NCBI RefSeq assembly: GCF_036588685.1 | Contig: NC_086381.1 | Location: forward strand, 54,187,431 to 54,251,430 | DNA length: 64,000 nt | DNA from: Mytilus trossulus | Lineage: Eukaryota; Mollusca; Bivalvia; Mytilida; Mytilidae | Direction of reading: 5' to 3' | In this document: piece by piece, positions 23,346-34,861 of the stretch | Position numbering within the stretch: the first letter of the stretch is position 1 | Layout of the letters: every line of letters starts with the position of its first letter | Translations under genes and position numbers: made by a program | The notes under the pieces: model-generated | The model's input: the letters and a program-made list of their open reading frames with translations, nothing else | The model's database searches: none | Told to the model about the DNA's origin: nothing

Positions 23346-25490
23346 TTTACAAAGTTACAAAGAAATCTTCCGCCTTATGGAGTGAGCCACAAACGTACCC
23401 AATATAATATTTTAAATACATGAAATAGTTCTGAGAAACGTTCTACAATTAAAATGTGTTAATCGATACCCAAATTTTTCATTCATTTAAATTCTATAAA
23501 TATTCAGGAATTCTATAAATAGTAAAAATTTACCCGTTCAATTGCGAATATATTTTATTCCATTAATTCAAGATTAGTTTTGAGTTATGGAGTTTTTCCA
23601 AATCCGATTCATGCCATGAAGCAATGGTAGGAATCTGGTAAAAAAAAAGATACTTGTGTTGATACTTGGCATGTGCATGTAATGCGATTTGTTTAAACAA
23701 CATCATGACGATATTGAATTTGGTCAAATATATTTAAATGAATAAAGGTGAACAGTATGCGCCAAATTTTTAATCGAAGTTTTAAATTGTTTTATATTTT
23801 GCAATTATTTATTATTTCTCAATGTTTGCAATGAAAATTAATTCAATCAATTTTATTTCTCTAAGAAAATATCTCTACCTCGAGAACGCTTCTCAGAATT
23901 TTAGAAATTATTTTTCGTTGCTATGTGTATTTGTTTGATTGTGTACACTGTTCATATAATATGACTTTTACTAACGAACTACTGAAGGTTTTTCCAGCAA
24001 CCCAAATATTACTTACTGACAGCAGCATTCTATAATTACTAGACTAAGTGTTTTAATCCAAATGGGATTATGTACCTTCTAGTGTGTTATCGTTCTGCTA
24101 AACAATCAACCGACCAATGGTTCGATCTTGATAATTGAAATGCTACATTGCAATGATGAATAGGGTATTTAATTCATATGTTGTCATAATATTGGTCTTT
24201 CGTCATTTAAAAGAGATCAATGGTTTCTTTAACTAACTTTACGACATTCGTTAAAGTCCATACCGTGACATGCACGCCAGTTGTTTATATTATTTTCATT
24301 GTTGTTTTGTCTCAAATGAAAACACATAGTATACTGTAATTCTTATCATAATCTATTTAAAACTAGAAACATCCCTGACAGCATTGCGGATGATGCATGC
24401 ACAGCAGGAAACACTTACATTGTCGACCATTGGGTTTTGGTCCGATTTGAGTAAATGATTTTTTTAAATTTATATATTCATGATAGGTTTTCGAGTTTTG
24501 ATTATCAATTCTTATTCAGTTTTTGCAGAAGATTGTAAATAGCGAGGATATTCCTAATAAGCAGGAATATCGGATTTTGTGTTCAACACGGGACTAAACA
24601 CTAGATAATGTAGTAAATGGAACATGAAACCAAGAGATTCTTTATTTTCTACGAAAAAACTTTGTGAGGTCTACTCCATATAAATACGAAGGAATATTTC
24701 GACAAGAAGTGTGGAACAGATGATTTTCAATTAAATGCCTACTGTCTACTGCAACACACGGTCATCCGTACTAACCATTGGTTCCAGGATTACTAGTAAT
24801 TAAAAATACTAGATCTTTGAAATTTCAAGTATTCACATCGTATTCATACAAATTACATGGTTTGTACATGTGTTGCAGAAACGCTCTAACCCGCTTTTCA
24901 TTGCTGACAAAATAGAAGTTAAACATTGAAATATACATTTTATACAACACAAGGTTGTCGCAACAAACAGGAAAAAACCAGATATAAAGGACACACCAGA
25001 CTCCAAAACAATGGAAATAGTTATCAAAGGTACCAGGATTATAAACAAACACAACGCACACCTTTAAGATTGTTCATGTTATTGTGGTAAGCTTATTTTA
25101 CCTATGCACAAAGCCCCTCCTTTGTCTATTTAGACCTTTTGTCGTTATAGTAAAATAATCAGAAGACAAAAACCAGCAACAGCATTACAGCAAAAATACT
25201 AGGAAACAAAACAAACATGACAATAACTTTCTTATTACTAATCGACTCCTTATCAGATTTACAACACTCAAATGTATTTTTTGGCTTAATATAGCTGTTC
25301 TATGTTGGTTTATTATATAAAATATGTTATTCGATAACTGTACATGGTAAAATAAAGTACGGAAGATTATAGAAAATTCATACATGACATTGGAACCAAG
25401 ACACACCCACGTTCATTTTTTCTAACTATCCTATTGCCTGTCGATACATTTATTTTTGGCATTTCACAAGTCATGTCTTCTTTCACTGTC
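23346..25490. other. Non-coding stretch, minor elements only
   Basis: A small hairpin (gatattcc/ggaatatc) lies near 24548-24570. At about 25015-25046 there is a scrap of the 'gttatcaaaggtaccaggattata' mussel repeat in reverse orientation, the same family as 42690-43040. The two overlapping minus-strand frames at 24825-25061 cover this repeat and have no motif. No gene is called. Confidence 0.4.
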
Positions 25491-26400
25491 CATGACGTTA
25501 AAATACTAAATCCCTGGGATGTGTTTTAGTTGATTTTAGTCTCTGATGTATGATTTTTTTTTTATTATTTATTGGTTTTTGGCTTTTAGCTAACTGTCAG
25601 TAACTGCGAATACTCTCAAATCGTACTTTCTGGTTAATTTGATCTGTTGATATTATTTGTAATGCTTTTTTTATTTAATGTTTACTTAATCAGTTATATA
25701 GCCCATATATATACCATCTTTGATAAGTGTTTGGTATGACTATAATTTTTTTCTTCTTCGTACCATGAACAACAAAATTATTTATATTGTAAAAATATTT
25801 CCTTTCTCCATGTTCTCCATTATAACGGTATACCGTACGACAAAATAATTTTCATTTACCTGTGTATGTTTTATATTTGGCGGCTTCTTGTTTATGGTTA
25901 TTGTTGATTTTTTAAATTGTTTAATATCTCACTGCGGTATACTATTGTGACCTTTATTTTTCCACCCCTTATTTTATTGATTGTATCATATATCAAATTT
26001 ATTCGTTCAATCTATGTTCACGTGTGTTAATGTGTCTTTCTATGTTTTGATTTAAACTATTGTTTTAGATAAGGGTGAAGGTTGATACCTATTTAAACGT
26101 TCAAACCCGCTGCATTTGCTTGCCTGTTTGCCTGTCCTGATCTTAAGTAGTTGTCGTTTGGTAATGCAGTTCATAAGTGTTTCTCGTTTTTTTATATAGA
26201 TTAGATCGTTGGTTTTCCCGTTTGAATGGTTTTACATTAGTCTTTTTTGGAGCCCTTTATCATGTTTATAGCTTTCAGTTCAGTGTAAGCCAATGCTCAG
26301 TGTTGAAGACCGTACTTTGACCTACAATGGTTTACTTTTACAAATTGTAACTTGGATAGAGAGTTGTCTCAACGGCACTCATACTACATCTTCTTATATA
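25490..26400 (+). repeat. Long R1-type interspersed repeat copy
   Basis: Begins with 'ggcttttagctaactgtcagtaactgcgaatactctcaaatc'-type sequence. It continues through 'ttagataagggtgaaggttga', 'ctgtcctgatcttaagtagttgtcg', 'tttacattagtcttttttggagcccttt' and 'gttgaagaccgtactttgacctac', and ends with 'gagttgtctcaacggcactcatactacatc'. This is the most extended copy in the window, diverged and non-coding. Confidence 0.65.
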
Positions 26401-26849
26401 TATGACCTCTTAAAGAAACTATTGTCTTCAGATGACAATGTGTAACCAACTTTGCATATTCGCTGATTACATCAAATATATATGCATTGAATTAACATGA
26501 TAAATCTAAAAAAGTATCGTTCGATGTGACTAGGGACTTATCGATTTGAATTGGAGCTCGAAATTTTTGTTAATTTACTTTTTTTATATTAATTCAAAGC
26601 ATATATATTTGATGTAAAACGGTCAAATGACTTTCTCTCTATCGGCAAAACAAATAATGCTAAAGTGGCAGCCCTTTTGTTGTATAGAGTGCATAAAAAC
26701 GTCATTATATCCCCTTCGAAATAAAGATGTGAAATGAGATGATTCCTTTCTCGGAGAATATCCCGGTTTCTAGATCTAGCCCGAAAGTACTCTGATAAAT
26801 CTTTATTTTGAAGGTTACAAGATAAGTTTAATCCCTCTTGTTAAATTAA

Positions 26850-27620
26850 AACTGACAATTAAAACAACTCGACCAAAAGGCAGAAAACAGCCGAAGGCCA
26901 CCAATAGGTCTTCAACACAGTGAAAAATCCCACAACCGGAGATGGGCTTTATGTAGCTGGCCCCTAAACAAAATGTATACTAGTTCAGTTAAAAGGGCCG
27001 TGAAACATATAAATGAACTAAAATTAAAAAAAAAAATACAAAATTACAAAGGCCAGAGGCTCAGACTTTATGACAGGCGAAAACGTGCCACGGGGTTAAA
27101 CGAGTTTTGTGAGATCTCTTATACCTTTCCCCTATATCTTTAGGCAATGTAGAATTAAAAAAAAAAACACACACACAGCAATACGCATAGTAAAACACAG
27201 TTCTAAAGAAGTTCGCGACCGATGTCAGAATTAGGTGAAAAAAGAAAGTAAGCAAAATGACAATGATACATAAATCAACAGCAAGGACTACCAGCAGTAA
27301 CTGACATTCCAGCTTCAGACCTCAATTAAACTGATTACAGATTATGTCTTTATCATATGAAAACCATGCACAATCCCTCCCGCTATGTGTTTACAATCAT
27401 ACCATCATGAAATATATGAGAAGAACATAACCCGTATCATGCCACCAATCGGTTTTTTTAATAAATGTGTTTATTTCAGATGCAAAGACCCTATCAGAGA
27501 ATCACTATTAATACCAAAATATGCCACATGTAACGACCTGTCAGCAGTATCGTAATTATATCCCATCTGAATAAGTTTGTTAAAAGGGTTTGGTTAGCTT
27601 TTGAGGTAACCGATTGCACA
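26850..27620 (-). repeat. R1-type repeat, long reverse copy
   Basis: Carries 'aactcgaccaaaaggcagaaaacagccgaaggccacc', 'gtagctggcccctaaacaaaatgtatactagttcag', 'aaaggccagaggctcagac' and 'cacggggttaaacgag'. It then has the extension 'gaagaacataacccgtatcatgccacc' shared with 6850-7250. Sister copy at 11340-11960. Confidence 0.7.
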
Positions 27621-28041
27621 TATACATATAATTCTCATGATCAGTTGTACCATTAGTTGACATATAATGCACCATCATCTGTTTTATATGATATATGGAT
27701 ATCATATACATGTTGTCTACTTACATATTTTTGAATACAGGCGGTTTTAGCTATTCATAAATGTACATGGAACAAACAGAGGCATATCATGTTATAATTT
27801 TGAACATTGGGGTTGCAACTCTGTCTACTGTGACTGAATGGGAAAAAAGACTTACTAGGTTAGGAAGAGTACAGTTAAATTGCAAACTATATCTGAATTC
27901 TAAAACAAGAAAATGTAAAATAAAATGATTGGCTTTTCATAAGAAAAGTCTTTTTTTGTTTGTTTAGATATGAGTTTACAAAAATATTCATAAATCTAAG
28001 TAATTAGAAATCGACAATGAAATAATAAACAATAAAGTTTA

Positions 28042-28424
28042 TCAACAATTGCTGAAGCGCGAATAATAAGCCGTACTACCACAGCATGACATTTGCTGCC
28101 CACTAAATGTATTCAACACTCCATTGCAACAAGCGTTAAAATGTCTGTCATACGCCGTACTCCCACAGCATGATATATGAAGCCCACTAAAAAAATTCAA
28201 CACTCCCTTTTAACAAGTGTTAAAACAACTGTCATACGCCATACTCCCACAGCATGACATATGCAGCCCAATAAATAAATTCAACACTCCCTTGTAATAA
28301 TTGTTAAAACGGCTGTCGTAAACAGTTGTTCCACAGTATGATATTTGCAGCCCACTTAAAGAATTCAATAGTCCTTGGCAGCAGGTTTGAGAACGTAAAT
28401 CATATTTGATATTTCCGCATATTG
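28042..28424 (-). pseudogene. Galaxin-like cysteine-repeat exon with in-frame stop
   Basis: An acceptor (ctaatttccatttcag) opens an exon starting with ICGNIKYDLRSQTCCQG. Four to five tandem 28-residue repeats follow, of the form YD..FN.CC.GVLN.FSGL..SCCGS.A (84-bp DNA repeat). The di-cysteine plus CCG plus YD pattern matches galaxin-type repeats of secreted skeletal and mantle matrix proteins. The third repeat has TAA (28210-28212) where the second cysteine of the CC pair should be, and the array ends at a TGA in the same position of the fifth repeat. One repeat has YY in place of CC. The disrupted cysteines and stop suggest a decaying exon. No other exon of this gene was recognised nearby. 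Confidence 0.65.
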
Positions 28425-29181
28425 CTGAAATGGAAATTAGGGAAAATTCCACCAAACGTACTATCTAATTGTGATTTTATCAGTGATTTACAAATAGTAT
28501 TTAAATTTCAAATTAACTTCAAATAAATCCTTGTAATTCCTAAATTTGATCTCACTAAAGATTTAATACGGCCAAATCATACCAAATATATCCATTGGTG
28601 GACAATTTCAACTTTTGATAAATTTATTGTCGGATTTGTGATCATGAGATGAATTGAAATTTTCCATTTATTAATGTTTTGAATCATCTTGTAATTAGAA
28701 CATCATCCTTTGTTAACCTACGAGCATATACTGTTAGGTCATATTCAGACAATATTAACAATTTTGTTTTAGGCAAGGAAACTCGGGAAAGGCTATTTTT
28801 TTCAGAGCCCTTCAACAGTTTCTTCCCGAATATACAAAACTTTCTAATCATATCAAAATCATTCCAAAATTCCACTGATAACAAAAACATAAAAACAAGG
28901 GTTTTATACTTAAGAGATTATACATGACAAAAAACTACTCATTGGAAATACAATTGTTTCACACACTTATTATATAATAAGTTTGATTATCATATTTATC
29001 AACTTCATTGCTATTTTCAACTTTTGACCATTGTTTTTGGAAATAATTTCAGAACAAGTTTTCTATCAGACTGTATGAGCCTCAAATATCAGAAGAATAC
29101 ATCCTTAAGCATGTAATGTCTTGTACTATCCTTAGTATGATTAGTCGTGTATCAAATGTTGTAATATTTAACAGTTAGCAG
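28425..29181. other. Non-coding flank of the galaxin-like exon and DIRS element
   Basis: AT-rich. Open frames on both strands at 28679-28927 overlap and have no motif or splice context. No gene is called. Confidence 0.35.
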
Positions 29182-29212
29182 ATTTCATATCATAACCTCA
29201 ACAAGATATTCC

Positions 29213-29317
29213 AGTGTTATCTATTGCTGCGCACGCAGCCTGACTAGCCAATCCCAAAGATAATGCATGTTCCACGCGCTTTCCTCATTATCTTACTGGC
29301 TAGCGTCGAGTGAAGAG
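29213..29317 (+). repeat. DIRS left inverted terminal repeat
   Basis: Runs from agtgttatct.ttgctgcgcac through gcctgactagccaatccc and ataatgcatgttccacg to gagtgaagag. It matches the reverse complement of 34216-34318 with a handful of differences and a 2-base length difference. It probably carries the element's promoter. Confidence 0.92.
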
Positions 29318-29423
29318 CTCCAAAAAGTTCACTGCTAATAAACAAACTCTTTTGTTGTATTACTTTACTGGATTTGGGGATTTATTTCATTTTTTCGCTC
29401 GGATTTTATATGGAAATGTCGTC

Positions 29424-30700
29424 ATGAGTGAGTTAAAAGATGATGAGGTTTCATTAGAAGACAATAGTGCGTCTGGTGATTTAGCCGACGAACTCAATGT
29501 TGACCACACGGCCGACATTGACGAAGCACGTGGGCATGGTTCGCAGTCATATGTCCAAAGTGACAATAGTTTGACTAATAAACACAAGAAGAAAAGGATA
29601 CGGCCAAATTATACCAAGCGTGATTTTCCTTTTGACTCCTCTGAGTCTGAGAGCGAAGATTATTCCCATAGAAGGAAAAAATCTAAGGCCACAAAGTATG
29701 GCAGAAAAAGTAAAACATCCTCAAAGAAGGATGACTTTACTTCCGATTCGGACAGAGAAGTAAGGTCCGTCTTTAGTGAAACTGTGTCGAATTTAACACA
29801 CAATGACAAAAACGGCAAGAGTTATCATCGTTTTAATCCTCACAAGAAGGAAAAAAACAGGACTCCAGTTTTCTAAAGATATGGAAATATTTCTTGATGA
29901 TAATTTCAATAGATTTATTCCTTCACATAAAGTACAGGAATTAATTTTGAACACGATGCCCGTCCCATCATACGAGGGCTTTACAATCAGATCTATTGAT
30001 CCATTGATTTTCTCCATTATGGAATAACAAAGTCGTAGTACAAATACGCAGTTGGATAAAGCTTTCGTCAGTATTCAGACAAAACTTATAGACACCATGG
30101 GGCCACTTGGTAACTTATGGATGTTATTTGAGGACATTCGATCAAAAATCGATAAGGGGCGTGACGATCCTAGTGCGCAGGCGCATGTTGATAATGTTGA
30201 CTTCCGTCATATTCTTGATCTGCTAGAGAAAACAATTTGTTTGGTAGGACAATCTAATGTTGCAATAAATTATCAGCGACGTTTGTCAATTCTTCAAAGA
30301 ATTAATAATCAAGATTCAAAGAAGGCTAGATCACTTCTTAGAGACAAACAGGAATGTTTAGCGAAAAACGACAAGCATCTGTTTGGAAACGAATTCAATG
30401 AAGAGCTGAAGGAATGGAGCAAAACCAAGAAGGAAGCTTCCGAAATGGCATTAGCTCTCGGAGGAAAGAAAAAGAGTCACAAGAAGAAGGTGACCAACTA
30501 TGACACACCTCGTCAGTTGCAACAAAGTCAACGATGGGAACCTAAGGAATCTCATCAAGACAAACCGCCCTTTCAGTCAAGGCCTCCGAGTCATTCACAG
30601 GGAGCAAGAAACTCAGGAGGCAGAGGCAACTCCCGTGGAAATGGTTTTCACAGAGGAAATAAAAGAGGTGGACTCAGGTACGTTAAATTTTGTTTCAAAT
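29424..30700 (+). pseudogene. DIRS gag-like ORF1 (frameshifted, one stop)
   Basis: The likely start is ATG at 29424 (MSELKDDEVSLEDN). The N-terminal part is acidic and then Lys/Ser-rich (KKRIRPNY, SSESESEDYSHRRKKSK). Near 29815-29870 the frame moves by one base. It continues as FSKDMEIFLDDNFNRF, meets TAA at 30025-30027 and resumes as a helical capsid-like stretch (LWMLFEDIRSKID, LLEKTICLVGQSNVAINYQR). It ends in a basic, Gly/Arg-rich tail (GGRGNSRGNGFHRGNKRGG) typical of nucleic-acid binding. No zinc knuckle is visible. The same frame stays open through the RT region to 32103, but only the part to about 30700 looks like gag. Confidence 0.75.
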
Positions 30701-32260
30701 CTTTGTCTCACAATAAATCTAGACAAAACAAACAATATTTTAATCTCATTGGAGAGTCTAAACCTAATGACACTACCACAACAATTTCTTATAGCAAGAA
30801 GGTTAAAACGTTTTGTAAAGAACTGGGAAATAATCACCTCAGACAAAAAGATACTAAAAGATATCCAAAATGTGGAGATAAATTTTCAGTCACACCCAAT
30901 ACAACTGAAAGATCCAAGAATGACCGTACTAAATCAAAAAGAAAAACATCTGATGTCAACAGAGGTCAAAGAAATGTTGACAAAAGAGGTCATTGTACCA
31001 GTAAAACCATGCAAGGATTAATTCCTAAGCAATTGGTTCCTAGTACCCAAAAAAGATGGGGGTCAAAGGCCAGTTGTAAACTTAAAACAATTAAACCAAC
31101 ATGTAATGTACCAACATTTCAAAATGGAGGGCCTGTTCATGATCAAAGACCTGCTAAAAGTGGGCGATTTCATGCTAAAAATAGATCTAAAGGAGGCATA
31201 TTCAGTTTTGTCAATCTGTCAAAACCACAGAAAATTTCTGAGGTTCAAATGGGAAGAAACTTTGTTCGAGTACACAGCCCTACCTTTCGGGTTAGCGGAG
31301 GGTCCAAGGTTGTTCACCAAAATAATGAAACCAGTAATAGGTATATTGCGAAGAATGGGTGTTCGTATGATCATATATCTAGACGACATACTCCTCATGG
31401 CAGAAAACCCCCCAAAACTGGAAATTCACAGAAATTCAACATTATTTCTTCTCCAAAAATTAGGATTTCTGATAAATTGGAAAAAATCATGCTTAAATCC
31501 AACTCAAAAGATAGAGTTACTGGGTTTTCAGATAAATTCAGTAGAAATGATGTTCTATCTACCAAGCGAAAAAGTATCTCAGATAAAAACAAAATGCAGA
31601 GAAATGTTAAGTGCACACATTGTAACAGTAAGGCAATTAGCACAGTTGACAGGAAAGCTGTCGTCCTCTATGCAAGCAATATTTCCAGCAAATTTACAAA
31701 GTCGTTTTCTTCAAATGGATCAAATAAAGGGTCTATTGAAGGGAAAGTCCTACGAACAAAAAATAATTCTCTCGCAAACAGCAAGAGACGAATTAATTTG
31801 GTGGGTAACAAAAATAGAAGAGTTCAACGGAAAGGCAATAATAACGCCTTGTCCAGATATTGTGATCACATCAGACGCCTCAAATTTAGGCTGGGGGCTT
31901 CTTTTCAAGACGAAAGTACAGGTGGCATATGGGGAAAGCAAGAAACAAATTTCCACATCAATGCAAAAGAACTTTTGGCAGCTTTTCTTGCAGTGCAAAC
32001 ATTCGCAAAAGAAAGGCTCAATTTGGCCATTCATTTAAGAATAGACAATACTTCAGCAATATCATACATAAACAGAATGGGGGCACAACATCAAAAGATT
32101 TAAATCAAATAATGAAAAACATGTGGAACTGGTGTCAGGAAAGGAAGATAAGTCTCACTGCAGAGCACCTTCCAGGGAAAGAAAATCTTATAGCAGACTG
32201 GCACTCAAGAAATATAAACGACTCCAGCGATTGGAGTCTAGATCAAAATATTTTTCAACA
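30698..32260 (+). pseudogene. DIRS reverse transcriptase and RNase H (one stop, two frameshifts)
   Basis: The RT frame starts around RRLKRFVKNWEIITSDKKIL. A TAA at 31019-31021 interrupts PCKD and FLSNWFLVPKKDGG. The polymerase motifs follow: KIDLKEAY (first catalytic Asp), the ALPFGLAEGPRLF segment and YLDD at 31376-31387. RNase H begins as ITSDASNLGWG and then crosses to another frame near 31910. There it supplies HINAKELLAAFLAV and LRIDNTSAISYINRMG, and it crosses again near 32095 into AEHLPGKENLIADWHSR. All key acidic residues are visible, but spread over three frames. Relatives encode these in a single ORF, so these are disabling changes, and the element cannot make the protein. Confidence 0.88.
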
Positions 32261-32813
32261 AGTTCAAGACCAAACAGGTCCCCTAGAGATAGATTTGTTT
32301 GCCTCACGTCTAAATTTCAAACTGAAAAAATTTGTGAGTTGGAAACCAGATCCAATCAGTCATGCGATAGACGCATTTCTGATGCCATGGACAACAATAA
32401 AGGGTTATGTCTTCCCCCCTTTTTCAATGATAGGTCGTTGTCTTTCCAAAGCCAGGAAGGACAAGGCAACATTATTAGTAATAGCCCCTGCATGGCAAGC
32501 ACAACCATGGTATCCAATGTTATTGGAAATGTTAATACAAGATCCCAAAAAAATACCAATATTTCCAAATCTTTTGATGTCACCCCAAAGGGAACCACAC
32601 CCACTGATTCAAACAGGGTCTCTCAATTTTGTGGCATGGAAAATTTCAGGGGACGAAGTACTACGGAGGGACTATCAAAAGCAGCTGCAGAGTTGCATAA
32701 AAAAGCATGGAGACCAGGAACCCAACTTTCTTACAAGAGCTCCTGGGGAAAATGGGTCAGCTGGTGTGGTGAACAATCAGTTAATCCTTTTCAGGCCTCT
32801 TTGGCCACTATAA
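32261..32813 (+). pseudogene. DIRS methyltransferase-like (DAM-type) domain
   Basis: The frame that ends RNase H continues with PLEIDLFASRLNFKLKKFVS, WKPDPISHAIDAF and YVFPPFSMIGRCLSK, then LLVIAPAWQAQPWYP. This matches the region of DIRS elements usually described as a Dam-like adenine methyltransferase. The FPPF tetrad sits where the family has its catalytic-like motif. Activity in any DIRS element is, as far as I know, unproven. The frame stays open to 32813 and overlaps the start of the recombinase ORF in another frame, which is normal for DIRS. Confidence 0.7.
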
Positions 32814-33616
32814 TTGAATTTCTGACAAAATTGTTCAAAGATGGTTTACAATATAGAACAATAAATACTTATAGGTCTGCAATTTCAAAGAACCATCCAT
32901 TAATTGATAGTTTACAAGTAGGAAAACATCCTCTTATTATTCGACGTATGAGAGCCATTTTCAATGAAAGGACACCAACGTCAAAATATGAGTTTTCTTG
33001 GGATGTTGATATTGTCTTGAATGAAATTGTATCATGGGGTCCAAATAAAGCTTTAGACATTAAACACCTTTCATGGAAGTTAGTGATGTTGTTGGCTCTA
33101 TCTTCAGCTGGTAGAGCATCTGAAATAGGCATGTTAAATTGTAAATATATGAAACAACAAGGTTTACAAGTACTGTTTGAGTTACCAAAACTAACCAAAA
33201 CTTGTCGTCCTGGTTCAAAAACTAAATCAATAGCTTTCAACTCTTTCCTTAATGAAAAGAGTTTATGTGTTGTTACTTGCATTAATGACTATATGTCTCG
33301 CACCCAATCATGGAGATAACAAGGAGATAATATTGACAGATCGTGGCTACTTTTGAGTATTGTTAAACCTCATCATCATATAGTTCCTTCATCAGACGCA
33401 AGATGGTTACAAGAGACAATAAAAAAATCTGGTTTCTCATCCCTTTTTACTGGTCATTCAACACGTTCAGCCTCTACTTCAAAGGCAAAACGAGTTGGAT
33501 TATCTACCCAAGATGTAATAGATCAGGCAAAATGGACTAATGAGTCTACTTTTATGAGATTTTACTGTAAACCTGTAATTTCTAATAATTTTCAACAAGC
33601 AGTACTTACTAGGTAA
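32630..33616 (+). pseudogene. DIRS tyrosine recombinase (one in-frame stop)
   Basis: The recombinase body begins near TTEGLSKAAAELHKKAW with a SAM-like N-terminal domain (GTQLSYKSSWGKWVSWC, TINTYRSAISKNHPL). The catalytic tetrad is present: Arg in AGRASEI (33113-33115), His and Arg in TGHSTRSA (33455-33457 and 33464-33466) and the nucleophile Tyr in FMRFYCKP (33563-33565). A TAA at 33317-33319 falls between RTQSWR and QGDNIDRSW without a frame change, in a place where Gln (CAA) would fit. Otherwise the protein appears complete, ending VLTR at 33616. It would resolve and integrate the circular DNA of the element. Confidence 0.9.
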
Positions 33617-33626
33617 GCTTTGAACT

Positions 33627-33708
33627 AACACTGGAATATCTTGTTGAGGTTATGATATGAAATGGAATTCTAATTTTATGAATAACCGAAACAATATATG
33701 AAAGTGTT
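33627..33708 (+). repeat. DIRS internal complementary region
   Basis: The left arm, 33627-33663, is the exact-length complement of 29182-29218. The right arm, 33659-33708, is the complement of 34313-34362 with about one mismatch. They overlap by GAAAT. The region therefore copies the junction of the two element ends and serves as template to complete the circle in the DIRS replication model. Confidence 0.93.
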
Positions 33709-34215
33709 CCCTCCCTCCCTCGCCTTTAATCACTTTCATTTTTATCGGTTATTCAATTTTATTTACTAGATATACTCACTATTCACGTCTTACATTCTAT
33801 CTCTGTATTTTGCAGATCTGGGAAGTAGAACCAGGAAGCAGGGATGAGTTCCAAACAGTCCAAGAAGTAGGGACCAAGAAAGATGATGATAGATTGATGA
33901 CCAAGTTTGGACCAATATTATAAAAATAAATAATATTCATTGTTTTTCTTTGTTTAGAGTATTTATGTATTTAAGTGTTCTAAAATAGATGACACAAAAA
34001 TAAAAGAAATACACAAATGTTAACAGGTTTAAAAAATCGACAAGAATTACATGTACATATTTGAGAAATGTGGTATAATATATATGAGACAATTATCCAC
34101 CAAAGGACATGTTCATTTTCTTCCAAGGGGTTAATTGTCAGTTGTTTCCGGAATTTTATTTCTGATTAATTTTCGTTAGGCATTTGTTTAGATTTTGCAG
34201 TCAAATTTCTTTTTT

Positions 34216-34318
34216 CTCTTCACTGGACGCTCAGTAAGAGAATGAGGAAATGCACGTGGAACATGCATTATCTTTGGGATTGGCTAGTCAGGCTCCGTGC
34301 GCAGCAAGAGATAACACT
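34216..34318 (-). repeat. DIRS right inverted terminal repeat
   Basis: Reads ctcttcactgg...gctcagtaagagaatgagg, then cacgtggaacatgcattatc and gggattggctagtcaggctc, and ends with gtgcgcagcaagagataacact. It is the reverse complement of the left repeat. Confidence 0.92.
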
Positions 34319-34362
34319 TTCATATCTTGTTTCGGTTATTCATAAAATTAGAATTCCATTTC

Positions 34363-34552
34363 GCACACTTCGTGTGCTTATGAAATTCCAAATCGTTAGC
34401 CATCAGTGAGACTGAAGATATCATAACAGCGAATTATTGATTTTATTATGAATTGTAGTGTTTTATTTCAGTCAGACGTCCTTGTCGATATTTTAACACC
34501 TTAAATTGACACGTAAACACGCGAGTTTGAAACTATCTATATTTAAATTATA
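34363..34552. other. Flank of the DIRS insertion
   Basis: Contains a small palindrome (gcacacttcgtgtgc, 34363-34377) immediately outside the element. No gene recognised. Confidence 0.35.
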
Positions 34553-34732
34553 AATACCTGCTATTGCAACACAAGACAAGGGGACACTATATGGTTTATG
34601 AATACGAAAAACATTTTTATTCCTAGAAACTATTCGCTTCTTTCCTGATGCATTTGATATAAAGTTTTCCAGTTTCAAGTTTGAGGAGGGCTCTGTTTCT
34701 GAATGTGGGTATACGGTGGGTAAACTGCAAAC
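34553..34732 (-). CDS. Candidate exon, unidentified
   Basis: The minus strand has an acceptor (aaaatgtttgcag), a 58-codon open frame with mixed composition (LPTVYPHSETEPSSNLKLEN, KPYSVPLSCVAIAG) and a donor-like GCAG|GTATTT. The frame choice assumes one base before the first codon. No domain recognised. It could belong to the same gene as 34862-34929, but the apparent phases do not join cleanly, so confidence is low. Confidence 0.3.
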
Positions 34733-34861
34733 ATTTTGATACACCCTAATATATTTATCACACAGTTCACTAGATCACTATGAAAACAAATAGAAATGTA
34801 AAAAATTATGTATAGACTAAGCACATATTAAGTATAAATAAAAGACAAAAATATTAAAGTT

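Larger units (their letters stand above)
29182..34362 (+). mobile_element. DIRS-type tyrosine-recombinase retrotransposon (structurally complete, coding-disabled)
   Basis: About 5.2 kb. It has inverted terminal repeats (29213-29317 and 34216-34318), short unique outer extensions, and an internal complementary region (33627-33708) that matches the complement of both outer ends fused together. Coding order is gag-like, reverse transcriptase, RNase H, methyltransferase-like domain, tyrosine recombinase. This is the DIRS order, replicating through a circular intermediate integrated by the recombinase rather than by a DDE integrase. The 5-bp word ATTTC stands at both outer edges and, as its complement GAAAT, once at the fused junction in the internal region. 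Three in-frame TAA codons and several frameshifts interrupt the proteins, so this copy is not autonomous. Confidence 0.93.

Noticed and set aside
24825..25061. Two overlapping minus-strand frames as a small membrane protein
   Set aside because: They cover a scrap of the 'gttatcaaaggtaccaggattata' repeat and show no splice sites or conservation.
30700..32103. Continuation of the gag frame as a very long protein
   Set aside because: The conserved RT motifs (KIDLKEAY, YLDD) are in another frame here. Only the last part, with HINAKELLAAF and LRIDNTSA, is genuine RNase H.
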